A stretch of 64,000 bases of DNA, taken from assembly GCF_001709345.1 (NCBI RefSeq), contig NZ_MDTQ01000001.1, positions 1,759,865 through 1,823,864 of the forward strand, read 5' to 3'. The stretch is from Terasakiispira papahanaumokuakeensis (GTDB lineage Bacteria; Pseudomonadota; Gammaproteobacteria; Pseudomonadales; Halomonadaceae). Position numbers and translations under genes: made by a program. This document shows, in pieces, positions 8,486 to 16,879 of the stretch. The first letter of the stretch is position 1; each line of letters begins with the position of its first letter. The notes under the pieces are model-generated. The model was not told the origin of the DNA. It worked only from the letters and a program-made list of their open reading frames with translations, and did not search any database.

Positions 8486-10042
8486 ATGAAAAAAACTTTA
8501 ACCGCTCTAGCCGCCGGTGCGGCCCTGACCTTGGGAAGCTTAACGGCACAGGCCACAACGCTTCGAATGGCTTATGATTCAGACCCCGTCACACTGGACA
8601 TTCAAGAGCAGTTATCCGGTGCGACACTGCAACTCTCCCATATGACGTTTGATCCATTGGTACGCTGGACGAAGGATCTCCAGTTTGAGCCCCGTTTGGC
8701 TGAATCCTGGGAGCGCATTGATGAAAACACCATGCGTTTTAAACTGCGCCAAGGGGTTCACTTCCACAGCGGCAATACCTTGACGGCGACAGATGTGGCC
8801 TGGACGTTTGAGCGCTTGAAAAACAGCCCGGATTTTAAGGCCATTTTTGCGCCCTTCTCCGGCATCAAAGTAATTGATGATTACACCTTTGAATTGATCA
8901 CGGCTGAGCCTTATCCACTGGTGCTTAACGCGGCGACTTATCTATTCCCGATGGATCACGCTTTTTACAGCGGTAAAGATGAGAGCGGGCACCCGAAAAG
9001 CGAAATCGTGAAGCATGGTAACTCTTACGCTTCAACACACTTATCCGGAACAGGTCCTTACACCGTCACTGAACGCCAGCAAGGCGTACGTGTTGAGTTC
9101 CAGCGCTTTGATGATTACTGGGACAAAAGCTCGCCTGGCAATGTCGATAAAATCATCCTCACGCCGATTAAAGAAAATGCCACTCGCGTTTCAGCCTTGT
9201 TGTCTGGCGGCGTCGATTATATTGCCCCGGTGCCGCCGACTGACCTAGAGCGTATCCGTCGCGATGATAATTCCGAGCTGGTGACCATGAGTGGCACTCG
9301 CATCATTATGATGCAGATGAATCAACAACGCGTTGAGGCCTTTAAAGATCGCCGCGTGCGTCAGGCCATCGCTTATGCGGTCAATCAGGAAGGGATTGCC
9401 GCCAAGATCATGAAGGGGTTTGCAACACCCGCAGCGCAGCTCTCACCTGAAGGCTACCTGGGCCATAACCCCGATCTCAAACCACGCTATGATCTAGAGA
9501 AAGCTAAAGCCCTGATGGCAGAGGCCGGTTACGCCGATGGTTTCACTATTACCATGATGGCGCCCAATAACCGTTATGTGAATGATGCCAAAATTGCCCA
9601 GGCTGTTGCAGCCATGCTGGCGCGGATTAACATCAAAGTCGATCTCAAAACCCTGCCTAAAGCCCAATATTGGCCAGAATTTGACAACCGCTCGGCAGAT
9701 ATCATGATGATTGGTTGGCACTCCGATACTGAGGATTCCACCAACTTCTACGAGTTCCTGACCATGTGCCCAGATACAGCCACCGGCAGCGGCCAGTACA
9801 ACTCCGGCCAATACTGTAACCCTGACATTGATCGTGAAGTTCGTGCAACCAACACCGAGACCGATGTCGACAAGCGGGCAGCGATGCTGAAAGACATTGA
9901 GCAAAAACTTTACGATGATGCCGCCTTTATCCCACTCCATTGGCAAGATCTGGCTTGGGCATCTCGAAAAGGTGTTGAGATTGAGCCCGTCATCAATGTC
10001 ATGAACTTCCCCTACCTCGGCGACTTGGTGATCAAGGAATAA
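8486..10042 (+). CDS. dppA: Periplasmic peptide-binding protein of ABC transporter (DppA-like)
   Basis: 518-residue solute-binding protein of the SBP_bac_5 family (PF00496), which captures di- or oligopeptides in the periplasm for the permeases encoded next. The signal peptide spans about residues 1-23 (MKKTLTALAAGAALTLGSLT, cleavage after AQA). Family features include PVTLDIQEQLSGATLQLSHM, LAESWERIDENTMRFKLRQG and the VHFHSGNTLTATDVAWTFER block. No lipobox Cys is present, so it is likely free in the periplasm. It is the first gene of a five-gene operon. The 102-base gap to the first permease carries a 14-bp stem-loop, which probably keeps this mRNA segment more abundant. Dipeptide versus oligopeptide specificity is inferred from the downstream prolidase. 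Confidence 0.88.
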   Translation: MKKTLTALAAGAALTLGSLTAQATTLRMAYDSDPVTLDIQEQLSGATLQLSHMTFDPLVRWTKDLQFEPRLAESWERIDENTMRFKLRQGVHFHSGNTLTATDVAWTFERLKNSPDFKAIFAPFSGIKVIDDYTFELITAEPYPLVLNAATYLFPMDHAFYSGKDESGHPKSEIVKHGNSYASTHLSGTGPYTVTERQQGVRVEFQRFDDYWDKSSPGNVDKIILTPIKENATRVSALLSGGVDYIAPVPPTDLERIRRDDNSELVTMSGTRIIMMQMNQQRVEAFKDRRVRQAIAYAVNQEGIAAKIMKGFATPAAQLSPEGYLGHNPDLKPRYDLEKAKALMAEAGYADGFTITMMAPNNRYVNDAKIAQAVAAMLARINIKVDLKTLPKAQYWPEFDNRSADIMMIGWHSDTEDSTNFYEFLTMCPDTATGSGQYNSGQYCNPDIDREVRATNTETDVDKRAAMLKDIEQKLYDDAAFIPLHWQDLAWASRKGVEIEPVINVMNFPYLGDLVIKE

Positions 10043-10083
10043 CCAAGCCATCAAGGAATCAACCAAGTCCATTCCTTAGCCGC

Positions 10084-10117
10084 ATCTCAGTGCCACCTAT
10101 AGCGGTGGTACTGAGAT
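10084..10117 (+). terminator. Strong stem-loop between dppA and dppB (attenuator or mRNA stabiliser)
   Basis: A 14-bp stem (10084-10097 with 10104-10117, one G-U pair) has a six-base loop TATAGC. It is followed by CCCAAG, not a U-run. This suggests partial termination or 3'-end protection of the binding-protein mRNA rather than full termination. Confidence 0.7.
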
Positions 10118-10144
10118 CCCAAGTTTCATTCAGGGTTATTTTAC

Positions 10145-11191
10145 ATGATTGCATTTCTGGTCCAGCGTATCTCCCATGCGCTGCTGGTGATGTTCGTGAT
10201 CAGTTTGATCAGCTTCGCCATCCAAGACAGCCTGGGCGACCCGTTACGTGAGATGGTCGGTCAATCCGTCTCGCAAGAAGAACGAGACGCCTTACGTGAA
10301 GAACTGGGCTTGAATGATCCCTTTCTGGTGCAGTATTGGCGCTTTGCCACCCATGCTTTGCAAGGTGATCTAGGCGACTCTTATTTCTACAAAGAGCCTG
10401 CGCTGAGTGTGATCTCGCAACACCTACCAGCCACCTTAGAACTGGTCATTTGCGCCGCGTTGATCATCATTCTGCTGTCGATTCCTATCGGAGTTTATGC
10501 GGCAATCAAACCCCGAAGTCCGCTCTCCAAAGCCTTTATGGGGGTGTCCATTGTCGGTATTTCAATCCCGGTGTTCTTAACGGCGATTGTATTGATTCAA
10601 TTGTTTTCTATCGGCGTCACTGTCCATTGGTTTCCGCAGGAAACTGGCTGGGGGGCTTGGTTGAATGACTTTTTTTCAACGGATGGCGGCATGCCTTCTT
10701 ATGGGCGTGGCGAGAGTCTAGTCCACTTATTCGGCAGCTGGGATACGAATTTTCTGACCCTTAATGGTCTCAACCACTTGATTCTCCCCGCCATTTCACT
10801 GGCTTCGATCATGCTACCGCTGTTTATTCGGCTGATTCGGGCTGAAATGCTAGAAGTGCTGCAAAGCGACTATATCCGATTTGCTCGTGCCAAAGGCTTG
10901 CCCATGGGCCGCGTTTATTTCTTACATGCGTTGAAAAATACCATGCTCCCGGTGATTACGGTGGGCGGTGTTCAAATTGGCACCATGGTGGCCTACACCA
11001 TTTTGACTGAAACCGTTTTCCAGTGGCCCGGTATGGGGTTGATGTTTTTAGAAGCGATTACCCGCAGTGATATCCCCCTGATTGTGGCTTACCTGATGGT
11101 CGTTGGGGTGATTTTTGTGGTGACGAATACGCTGGTTGATCTGATCTATGGTCTGGTCAATCCCACGGTTAAACTGACAGGTAAGAAGTGA
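10145..11191 (+). CDS. dppB: Dipeptide ABC transporter permease (DppB-like)
   Basis: 348-residue inner-membrane permease, first of the heterodimeric pair. It starts with the conserved N-terminal helix FLVQRISHALLVMFVISLIS and has about six membrane segments. The cytoplasmic EAA loop, which contacts the ATPase, is visible as DYIRFARAKGLPMGRVYFLH. The C-terminal helices end in NTLVDLIYGLVNPTV, typical of the DppB/OppB group (PF00528 with its N-terminal domain). The start at 10145 follows CAGGGTTATTTT. Its stop codon overlaps the ATG of the next gene, showing translational coupling. Confidence 0.9.
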   Translation: MIAFLVQRISHALLVMFVISLISFAIQDSLGDPLREMVGQSVSQEERDALREELGLNDPFLVQYWRFATHALQGDLGDSYFYKEPALSVISQHLPATLELVICAALIIILLSIPIGVYAAIKPRSPLSKAFMGVSIVGISIPVFLTAIVLIQLFSIGVTVHWFPQETGWGAWLNDFFSTDGGMPSYGRGESLVHLFGSWDTNFLTLNGLNHLILPAISLASIMLPLFIRLIRAEMLEVLQSDYIRFARAKGLPMGRVYFLHALKNTMLPVITVGGVQIGTMVAYTILTETVFQWPGMGLMFLEAITRSDIPLIVAYLMVVGVIFVVTNTLVDLIYGLVNPTVKLTGKK

Positions 11192-12141
11192 TGACGCCTT
11201 CAACAACGACAACTCAAGTGGTGCCTACGCGTTGGCAACGCTTTCGAGCCTCCTATTTATTTTATAGCTTTAAGCGCGACCGGGTGGCGCAGATCAGCTT
11301 ACTGATCTTTGTGGCGTTAGTGCTGGCCGCCTTCAGTGCCCCACTGATTGCCCCAACCGACCCTTACGATCTGGCCCAGATTGATATCTTGAACTCTGAA
11401 CTGCCGCCGGTCTGGATGGAAGGCAGTGATCCCGCCTTTTTACTCGGCACTGATGCCCAAGGGCGTGACTTGTTGTCCACCATTCTTTATGGCGCGCGTG
11501 TCTCGCTATTGATTGGCTTTGGTGCCGTCATGCTACAAGGCCTGCTGGGTATCCTATTTGGCCTTTTAGCGGGTTATTACGGGGGACGCATTGATGCCGT
11601 GTTAATGCGAATAGCCGATATTCAGCTGTCGTTTTCAACCCTGATGGTGGCCATCGTCGTGGGTGCGATCTTCAAAGCCACCTTCGGTAATTTAATGTTC
11701 GGCGAGGTGGCCGTACTGATCTTGATACTGATTATCGGGATCGCTGAATGGCCTCAGATCGCACGCACGGTACGCGCTTCGGTGTTGGCCGAGAAGAGCA
11801 AAGAATATGTCGATGCCTCACGAGTGATGGGCTTCGGTTCGGCTCGCATCATGTTCCGCCATATTTTGCCCAACACCCTCTCCCCGATTTTTGTCATCGC
11901 GACGGTGCAAATTGCTAACGCCATTATTTCCGAAGCGGCACTCTCCTTTCTGGGCCTAGGGATGCCGGAGACGCAACCCTCTCTGGGCTCATTGATTAAA
12001 TCAGGTTTTGATTATATTCAAAGTGGCTCCTGGTGGATCACCCTCGTACCGGGTCTGGTGCTGGTCGTGCTCGTATTGGTCGTCAACTTATTAGGTGACT
12101 GGTTACGAGATGTGATGAATCCGCGGCTGTACAAAGGTTAA
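11191..12141 (+). CDS. dppC: Dipeptide ABC transporter permease (DppC-like)
   Basis: 316-residue second permease. The ATG at 11191 shares its A with the upstream TGA; a GTG one codon earlier is the alternative. The protein begins with a cytoplasmic tail and the OppC_N-type helix (FKRDRVAQISLLIFVALVLA). It then has the periplasmic FLLGTDAQGRDLLSTILYGA motif typical of DppC/OppC, and the EAA loop EYVDASRVMGFGSARIMFRH. About six membrane helices are seen, ending in LLGDWLRDVMNPRLYKG. It pairs with the preceding permease to form the translocation channel. Confidence 0.9.
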   Translation: MTPSTTTTQVVPTRWQRFRASYLFYSFKRDRVAQISLLIFVALVLAAFSAPLIAPTDPYDLAQIDILNSELPPVWMEGSDPAFLLGTDAQGRDLLSTILYGARVSLLIGFGAVMLQGLLGILFGLLAGYYGGRIDAVLMRIADIQLSFSTLMVAIVVGAIFKATFGNLMFGEVAVLILILIIGIAEWPQIARTVRASVLAEKSKEYVDASRVMGFGSARIMFRHILPNTLSPIFVIATVQIANAIISEAALSFLGLGMPETQPSLGSLIKSGFDYIQSGSWWITLVPGLVLVVLVLVVNLLGDWLRDVMNPRLYKG

Positions 12142-12191
12142 TTCAGCCCAGGCGAACCGAACTAGGCCCAATGAAACAAAGGGGATCATAA

Positions 12192-13178
12192 ATGGCGCTT
12201 TTAGAAGTCAATCATTTGGATGTGCGCTTCGCCCTGCGTGGCGGTGATATCCAAGCACTGCGCGATGTCAGCTTTAGCTTGGATCGTGGTGAACGGCTGG
12301 GCATTGTCGGCGAATCCGGCGCGGGTAAATCAGTGGCGGCCTTTTCAATACTGAATCTGATCGCCCAACCTGGCTATATTGCCGGGGGTGATATTCATTT
12401 TGATGGCCAGACCCTATCCGCCATGAGCGAGCATCAATTACGTCAGATCAGGGGCCATCGGATCTCAATGATTTTTCAAGATCCGATGATGACACTCAAT
12501 CCGGTACTCTCGATTGGTGAGCAGATGGTGGAATGCTTACGCGCTCACCGACGCATCAGCCATCGTGAAGCTCGAGAGATTGCGCTAGACCGGCTCAAGC
12601 AAGTCCAGATTCCATCACCGCAAAAACGGTTGGATCAATACCCGCATGAACTGTCAGGGGGGATGCGCCAGCGTATTATCATTGCGATTGCGCTGCTGTT
12701 AGACCCCGACATTATCATTGCTGATGAGCCCACCACCGCGCTGGACGTCACTATTCAAGCCGAAATCATGGCCTTGCTACTGGAGCTGTGTGAACAACAT
12801 AACGTCGCGCTAATGCTCATTACCCACGATCTTGGGGTGGTCTCACAAGTCACCCAGCGCACGCTGGTGATGTATGCCGGTCGTATCATTGAACAGGGCC
12901 CCACCAAAGAAATTATTAATGATGCCCAACACCCTTATACCCAAGGGTTGATCAATGCCCTGCCCCAGATGGCAGACCCAGGCCAACGCTTAAATCAGAT
13001 TCGTGGCGCGATGCCTTCACTGAACGCGATTCCTAGCGGCTGTGCGTTTAATCCTCGCTGCGATTTTGCCACGGAACATTGCCGTCACGTCATGCCTGAA
13101 TTTGTCACCTCAGGGGGCTGTCAGGTGGCGTGCCATATGGTGAGAGAAATGATTGAGGAGGCACAGCACCATGCCTGA
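12192..13178 (+). CDS. dppD: Dipeptide ABC transporter ATP-binding protein (DppD-like)
   Basis: 328-residue ATPase. The Walker A is GESGAGKS, the Q-loop is [11 protein letters not shown], the ABC signature LSGGMRQR precedes Walker [13 protein letters not shown], and the H-loop is ITHDLG. The C-terminal oligopeptide-transporter extension is present, with the Cys-rich motif [19 protein letters not shown], which in this family can bind a 4Fe-4S cluster. The ATG follows GGGGATCATAA. Its last eight bases overlap the next ATPase gene, so the two nucleotide-binding subunits are translated together. Confidence 0.92.
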   Translation: MALLEVNHLDVRFALRGGDIQALRDVSFSLDRGERLGIVGESGAGKSVAAFSILNLIAQPGYIAGGDIHFDGQTLSAMSEHQLRQIRGHRISMIFQDPMMTLNPVLSIGEQMVECLRAHRRISHREAREIALDRLKQVQIPSPQKRLDQYPHELSGGMRQRIIIAIALLLDPDIIIADEPTTALDVTIQAEIMALLLELCEQHNVALMLITHDLGVVSQVTQRTLVMYAGRIIEQGPTKEIINDAQHPYTQGLINALPQMADPGQRLNQIRGAMPSLNAIPSGCAFNPRCDFATEHCRHVMPEFVTSGGCQVACHMVREMIEEAQHHA

Positions 13179-14238
13179 TGTCACGACCCACAAGACGACA
13201 AACGCTGAGGCCTCAATGCAACCATCGACTGAGACCCAAACGCTGGTGCGCATACAGGATCTGGAAAAACGTTTCGACCTTTCCGGCAGCTGGCTCGAAC
13301 AGTTGCAATTCAAAGAGGGTAAGCTGCAACGCCACCAAGAGTTTGTCCACGCGATCAATGGCGTCACCCTTGAGGTACAAAAAGGAGAAGCCTTGTGCGT
13401 GGTGGGCGAATCCGGCTGTGGTAAATCCACCGTAGCGCGCACGGTGATGGGCTTGATCAGCCCCTCAGGTGGAGAAATTCACTATGATGGCCAGCGTATT
13501 GATCATTTACCCGCCAAAGCCATGCTGCCCTACCGTCGGCGTATGCAAATGATCTTCCAGAATCCTTATGCCTCACTCAACCCGAGGATGACGATTCAAC
13601 AAACCCTAGAAGAGCCCTTGAGGTTTCATCAGCCAGGTCTTAATCCCAGTGAAGTCGGTGATAAAGTCCACGAAGTGATGCATGCGGTCGGGATTAATCC
13701 GGATTGGGGAAAGCGTTACGCCCATGAATTTTCTGGCGGGCAGCGTCAGCGTATATCCATTGCTCGCGCACTGGCGGTAGATCCAGAGTTTATCGTCGCA
13801 GATGAGCCCATTTCAGCGTTAGATGTCTCCATTCAAGCGCAAGTACTCAATCTCATGATGGATGCTCAGGAAGCTCGCGGCCTGACCTACTTATTCATCA
13901 CTCACGACCTCTCAGTAGTCGAACACTTTGGCACACGTGTCGCGGTCATGTATTTAGGCACTGTCTGTGAGCTGGCTACCACCCGTGAACTGTTTGCCAA
14001 CCCTCGCCACCCTTATACGCAAGCCTTATTATCAGCCATTCCTAGGCTCGAAGATGATCGCCCCACCCACATTCGGTTGCAAGGCGAAGTCCCCACCCCA
14101 GTCAATCTACCTAGCGGCTGTGTTTTTCATGGTCGCTGCCCTTACGCCGACCAACGTTGCCGTACTGAAAAGCCACAACTTATTCCGACGGCAGGCGGTC
14201 AAGTCGCCTGCCATGCCGTACAGGAAGGCAGGCTATAA
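13171..14238 (+). CDS. dppF: Dipeptide ABC transporter ATP-binding protein (DppF-like)
   Basis: 355-residue second ATPase. I chose the ATG at 13171 because GAGGAGG lies nine bases upstream; the TTG at 13153 would start within that region. Motifs: Walker A GESGCGKS, Q-loop IFQNPYASLNP, signature FSGGQRQR, Walker B FIVADEPISALD, H-loop THDLS, and the C-terminal Cys motif GCVFHGRCPYADQRCR. It overlaps dppD by eight bases. The first 35 residues are a polar extension. A hairpin follows the gene at 14274-14297. It completes an A-B-C-D-F operon. Confidence 0.92.
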   Translation: MPDVTTHKTTNAEASMQPSTETQTLVRIQDLEKRFDLSGSWLEQLQFKEGKLQRHQEFVHAINGVTLEVQKGEALCVVGESGCGKSTVARTVMGLISPSGGEIHYDGQRIDHLPAKAMLPYRRRMQMIFQNPYASLNPRMTIQQTLEEPLRFHQPGLNPSEVGDKVHEVMHAVGINPDWGKRYAHEFSGGQRQRISIARALAVDPEFIVADEPISALDVSIQAQVLNLMMDAQEARGLTYLFITHDLSVVEHFGTRVAVMYLGTVCELATTRELFANPRHPYTQALLSAIPRLEDDRPTHIRLQGEVPTPVNLPSGCVFHGRCPYADQRCRTEKPQLIPTAGGQVACHAVQEGRL

Positions 14239-14273
14239 CAATCCGGAATAGATTATATTAAGATTTAATGATT

Positions 14274-14297
14274 GACCCTTGGGTGAACTCAAGGGTC
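14274..14297 (+). terminator. Hairpin after dppF
   Basis: GACCCTTG (14274-14281) pairs with CAAGGGTC (14290-14297), with an eight-base loop. There is no U-run, so it is a possible weak or Rho-linked terminator. Confidence 0.4.
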
Positions 14298-14341
14298 GAC
14301 ATTGAAGTAATCGATATTCAAGCAATCGACATGACAACAAT
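14297..14341. repeat. Three degenerate 15-bp repeats upstream of LysR gene
   Basis: CGACATTGAAGTAAT, CGATATTCAAGCAAT and CGACATGACAACAAT occupy 14297-14311, 14312-14326 and 14327-14341. All three carry the CGAYAT start and AAT end. Confidence 0.75.
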
Positions 14342-14394
14342 ACGGTCACCAGGCCAATGCGCTATTGCGATTGACCAATACTACTGGGGCAAGC

Positions 14395-15417
14395 ATGGAA
14401 ATACGCTGGCTTGAGGATTTCATGGCGTTGGCTGAGACTCGTCATTTCTCACGAGCAGCCGAACAACAGTATGTCAGCCAGCCGACATTTAGTCGGCGTA
14501 TAAAGCTACTTGAAGAAGCGATGGGCACCACGCTGATCAATCGTCAGACGCTGCCTTTATCGCTCACTCGAGAGGGTGAGCTGTTTCTGGGGATGTGCGA
14601 AAGAGTCAGCACTGAAGTCAGGGAAACACGAGAGCGAATTGCCACACTGCAAGCCGAGGCAGAATCTAAAATTCCGTTTGCAGCGACACAAAGCCTATTT
14701 TCTCATTTCTTTCAGGAGTGGGCGCACCAACATCAACTTAAAGACCGTCTCGCCCTCAACCTGAAAGCCACCAGCTGGATTGGAGAAGACTACCTGGATG
14801 CACTGGACCAAGGGGAATGCGAACTCATTCTGATTTATTGGCATGCTGATCTGCCTTGGGCACAACGGCTTGCCAGCCCGCGCTTTCGTTCACTGACGCT
14901 GGATCATGAGACACTCGTCCCTTATAGCATCGTTCAAAATAAATCGACTCAAAATGATTCGGGACGCAATCATCCAGAAAACAATGATCCAGAACAGCAT
15001 GTTCCAGTGCATCACGCTGGCGATGGAAGCCCTCGCTTTCAGCTGCCAGGCACCAGTGAGCGACCAACGCCTTTTATTGGCTACCATCCACGAAGCTTTA
15101 TGGCTCCCGCCATTGCGGCACATTTGGCGCGGACAGCCACTCAAACTCATCTGCTTCCTTTAAACGACAATATACAGTCAGCTAATGTCAAATCACTGAT
15201 TAAACAAGGCTATGGCATGGGTTGGTTGCCCACCCGAATCGCCGGGCCGAGTGCACAATATGGCCCACTGACCCGAGCCGGTCAGCAAGATTTTGATATC
15301 CCCTTGGAAGTTCGTTTAGTGAGCTTGACGCATCCACGCCACCCTGGCGTCGAAAGCCTTTGGGACTACCTCACATCGCCATCAAGCTGCACCATGGATA
15401 CTGAGATAAGTGGTTGA
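14395..15417 (+). CDS. LysR-family transcriptional regulator (HypT/YjiE-like N-terminus)
   Basis: 340 residues from the ATG at 14395; a TTG 30 bases earlier is less likely. The N-terminal winged helix is EIRWLEDFMALAETRHFSRA with SQPTFSRRIKLLEEAMGTTL, closest in pattern to E. coli HypT/YjiE. The C-terminal half is a LysR substrate-binding fold. Between residues about 181 and 205 an insertion of five 5-residue repeats (QNKST, QNDSG, RNHPE, NNDPE, QHVPV) interrupts the domain, and it is encoded by 15-bp units. The gene lies between the dipeptide transporter and prolidase genes on the same strand. Control of dipeptide uptake or use is therefore a reasonable inference, but the effector is unknown. 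Confidence 0.85.
   Translation: MEIRWLEDFMALAETRHFSRAAEQQYVSQPTFSRRIKLLEEAMGTTLINRQTLPLSLTREGELFLGMCERVSTEVRETRERIATLQAEAESKIPFAATQSLFSHFFQEWAHQHQLKDRLALNLKATSWIGEDYLDALDQGECELILIYWHADLPWAQRLASPRFRSLTLDHETLVPYSIVQNKSTQNDSGRNHPENNDPEQHVPVHHAGDGSPRFQLPGTSERPTPFIGYHPRSFMAPAIAAHLARTATQTHLLPLNDNIQSANVKSLIKQGYGMGWLPTRIAGPSAQYGPLTRAGQQDFDIPLEVRLVSLTHPRHPGVESLWDYLTSPSSCTMDTEISG
14935..15009 (+). repeat. Five degenerate in-frame 15-bp repeats in the LysR gene
   Basis: Units start at 14935, 14950, 14965, 14980 and 14995 and encode QNKST, QNDSG, RNHPE, NNDPE and QHVPV. AAT or CAT recurs at the second codon, and CCAGAA is shared by units three and four. Confidence 0.7.
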
Positions 15418-15445
15418 CGCCATACTGAATAATATCGAGAGATTA

Positions 15446-16810
15446 ATGATGACATCGTGGCAAAATCAGGATTTGCAACAGTTACAAATCACCCATCTAG
15501 AACAGCTGTTGACTCGAACGCGCACATTGCTTGCGGAGCAGGGCTGGAACCGATTGGTTATTTACAGTGGCCATGCTCACCCGCATTTTGCCGATGATCA
15601 AAGCGCCCCTCACCCTGGATACGGCCATTTTCTGCATTGGACAGGGTTAACAGGGCTTTCGGATAGCTGGTTGGAGATCACCCAGGATCATCCCCCACGG
15701 CTATTTTGCTATGCGCCGGAGGACTATTGGCATGCCACGCCCACTCTACCAGAGGGGGCACTGGCCCAGATCATGCGCATTGAGCCCATCAAAGCCCGAG
15801 GCTGGCCATTGGAACAAGTGGCCGAAGTGGGTTCAACCGTCGTTGTGGGTGATATCGAGTCTTTATCGATTCCAGTTGAAAAGTCACATTGCAATCCGCG
15901 TTCGTTCGTCAGCGCACTGAATGCACTGCGTATCCACAAAACAGCTTATGAAGCCCGCTGTACATTGGAAGCCTCACGCCTTGCCCTCATGGGCCATCGA
16001 GCAGCCCGAGATGCCTTTTATCAAGGCGGCAGTGAATTTGATATTCATCTGGCTTGGCAAAAAGGTACGCAACAAAGTGAAAGTGATGCGCCTTATCACA
16101 GTATTATTGGCCTGAATGAACATGCCGGGGTTTTACATTATCAACACTATCAGAATCAGACGCCGCAAACGCTCAACAGCCTGTTAATTGATGCTGGCGT
16201 TCGTTATCGCGGTTATTGCTCCGACATTACCCGAACCTGGGCCGCGCTGGATCAGCCGCGTTTTGCGGCGCTGATTAATGGGCTCGATCAACTCCAACAA
16301 AAACTAACCCAAGAGGTCAAACCAGGCGTTGATTTTGTCGAACTTCATGACAAAACTCACCAAGGGGTTGCCCTGCTGTTACAGGCTTCCGGCTTAATCA
16401 AAGGCCAAATCACCACTGAAGCCATCGTCGAAACGGGCATGACGCGAGCGTTCTTCCCCCACGGACTAGGCCATTTCCTAGGCACTCAAGTACACGATGT
16501 GGGGGGGCTTGAGACGGCTAGCGGACAACCGGTACCGCCGCCCCAGGCACACCCTGCACTTCGGCTGACGCATACATTAGAAGCGGGCATGCTGTTGACC
16601 ATCGAGCCCGGGCTCTACTTTATCGATAGCCTATTAGCCAGCCTGCGCAACGGCCCAATGAGCCAACATTTGGATTGGTCTTTGATTGAAGCCCTGGCGC
16701 CTTGCGGTGGCATCCGCATCGAAGACAACCTTTGGGTAACCGCTGACGGCGCTGAAAATCTGACCCGAGCCTCAGACCACGGACTCGGTGTCGGTCAGCC
16801 CGAAGTTTAA
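15446..16810 (+). CDS. pepQ: Xaa-Pro dipeptidase (prolidase), PepQ-like
   Basis: 454 residues from the ATG at 15446, which follows GAGAGATTA; a GTG at 15410 overlapping the LysR stop is less likely. Prolidases of peptidase family M24B cleave dipeptides with C-terminal proline in the cytoplasm using two metal ions. The five ligands sit in the expected motifs: Asp in LLIDAGVRYRGYCSDITRTW (two Asp), His in FFPHGLGHFLGTQVHDVGG, Glu in LTIEPGLYF and Glu in GGIRIEDNLWV. Length and N-terminal domain match E. coli PepQ (443 residues). It lies 28 bases after the LysR stop and downstream of the Dpp operon, giving a coherent uptake-and-hydrolysis unit. Confidence 0.9.
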   Translation: MMTSWQNQDLQQLQITHLEQLLTRTRTLLAEQGWNRLVIYSGHAHPHFADDQSAPHPGYGHFLHWTGLTGLSDSWLEITQDHPPRLFCYAPEDYWHATPTLPEGALAQIMRIEPIKARGWPLEQVAEVGSTVVVGDIESLSIPVEKSHCNPRSFVSALNALRIHKTAYEARCTLEASRLALMGHRAARDAFYQGGSEFDIHLAWQKGTQQSESDAPYHSIIGLNEHAGVLHYQHYQNQTPQTLNSLLIDAGVRYRGYCSDITRTWAALDQPRFAALINGLDQLQQKLTQEVKPGVDFVELHDKTHQGVALLLQASGLIKGQITTEAIVETGMTRAFFPHGLGHFLGTQVHDVGGLETASGQPVPPPQAHPALRLTHTLEAGMLLTIEPGLYFIDSLLASLRNGPMSQHLDWSLIEALAPCGGIRIEDNLWVTADGAENLTRASDHGLGVGQPEV

Positions 16811-16827
16811 TTCAACCGGTTAGGCTT

Positions 16828-16872
16828 GATCGTCTTAATCTAGATCGTCTTAATCTAGATCGTCTTAATCTT
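16828..16872. repeat. Three near-perfect 15-bp tandem repeats between convergent genes
   Basis: GATCGTCTTAATCTA occurs at 16828, 16843 and 16858 (the last copy ends CTT), with a degenerate further part-copy after 16873. The array fills the gap between the convergent pepQ and esterase genes and reaches to within eight bases of the esterase stop. Confidence 0.95.
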
Positions 16873-16879
16873 GGTCGCC

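Noticed and set aside
13153..13170. TTG start for dppF
   Set aside because: The ATG at 13171 has an ideal GAGGAGG site that would lie inside the coding region if the TTG were used.
16828..16872. CRISPR array interpretation of the short repeats
   Set aside because: Units are directly adjacent with no unique spacers, are 15-17 bp, and no cas genes are present; the same applies to all other arrays listed.
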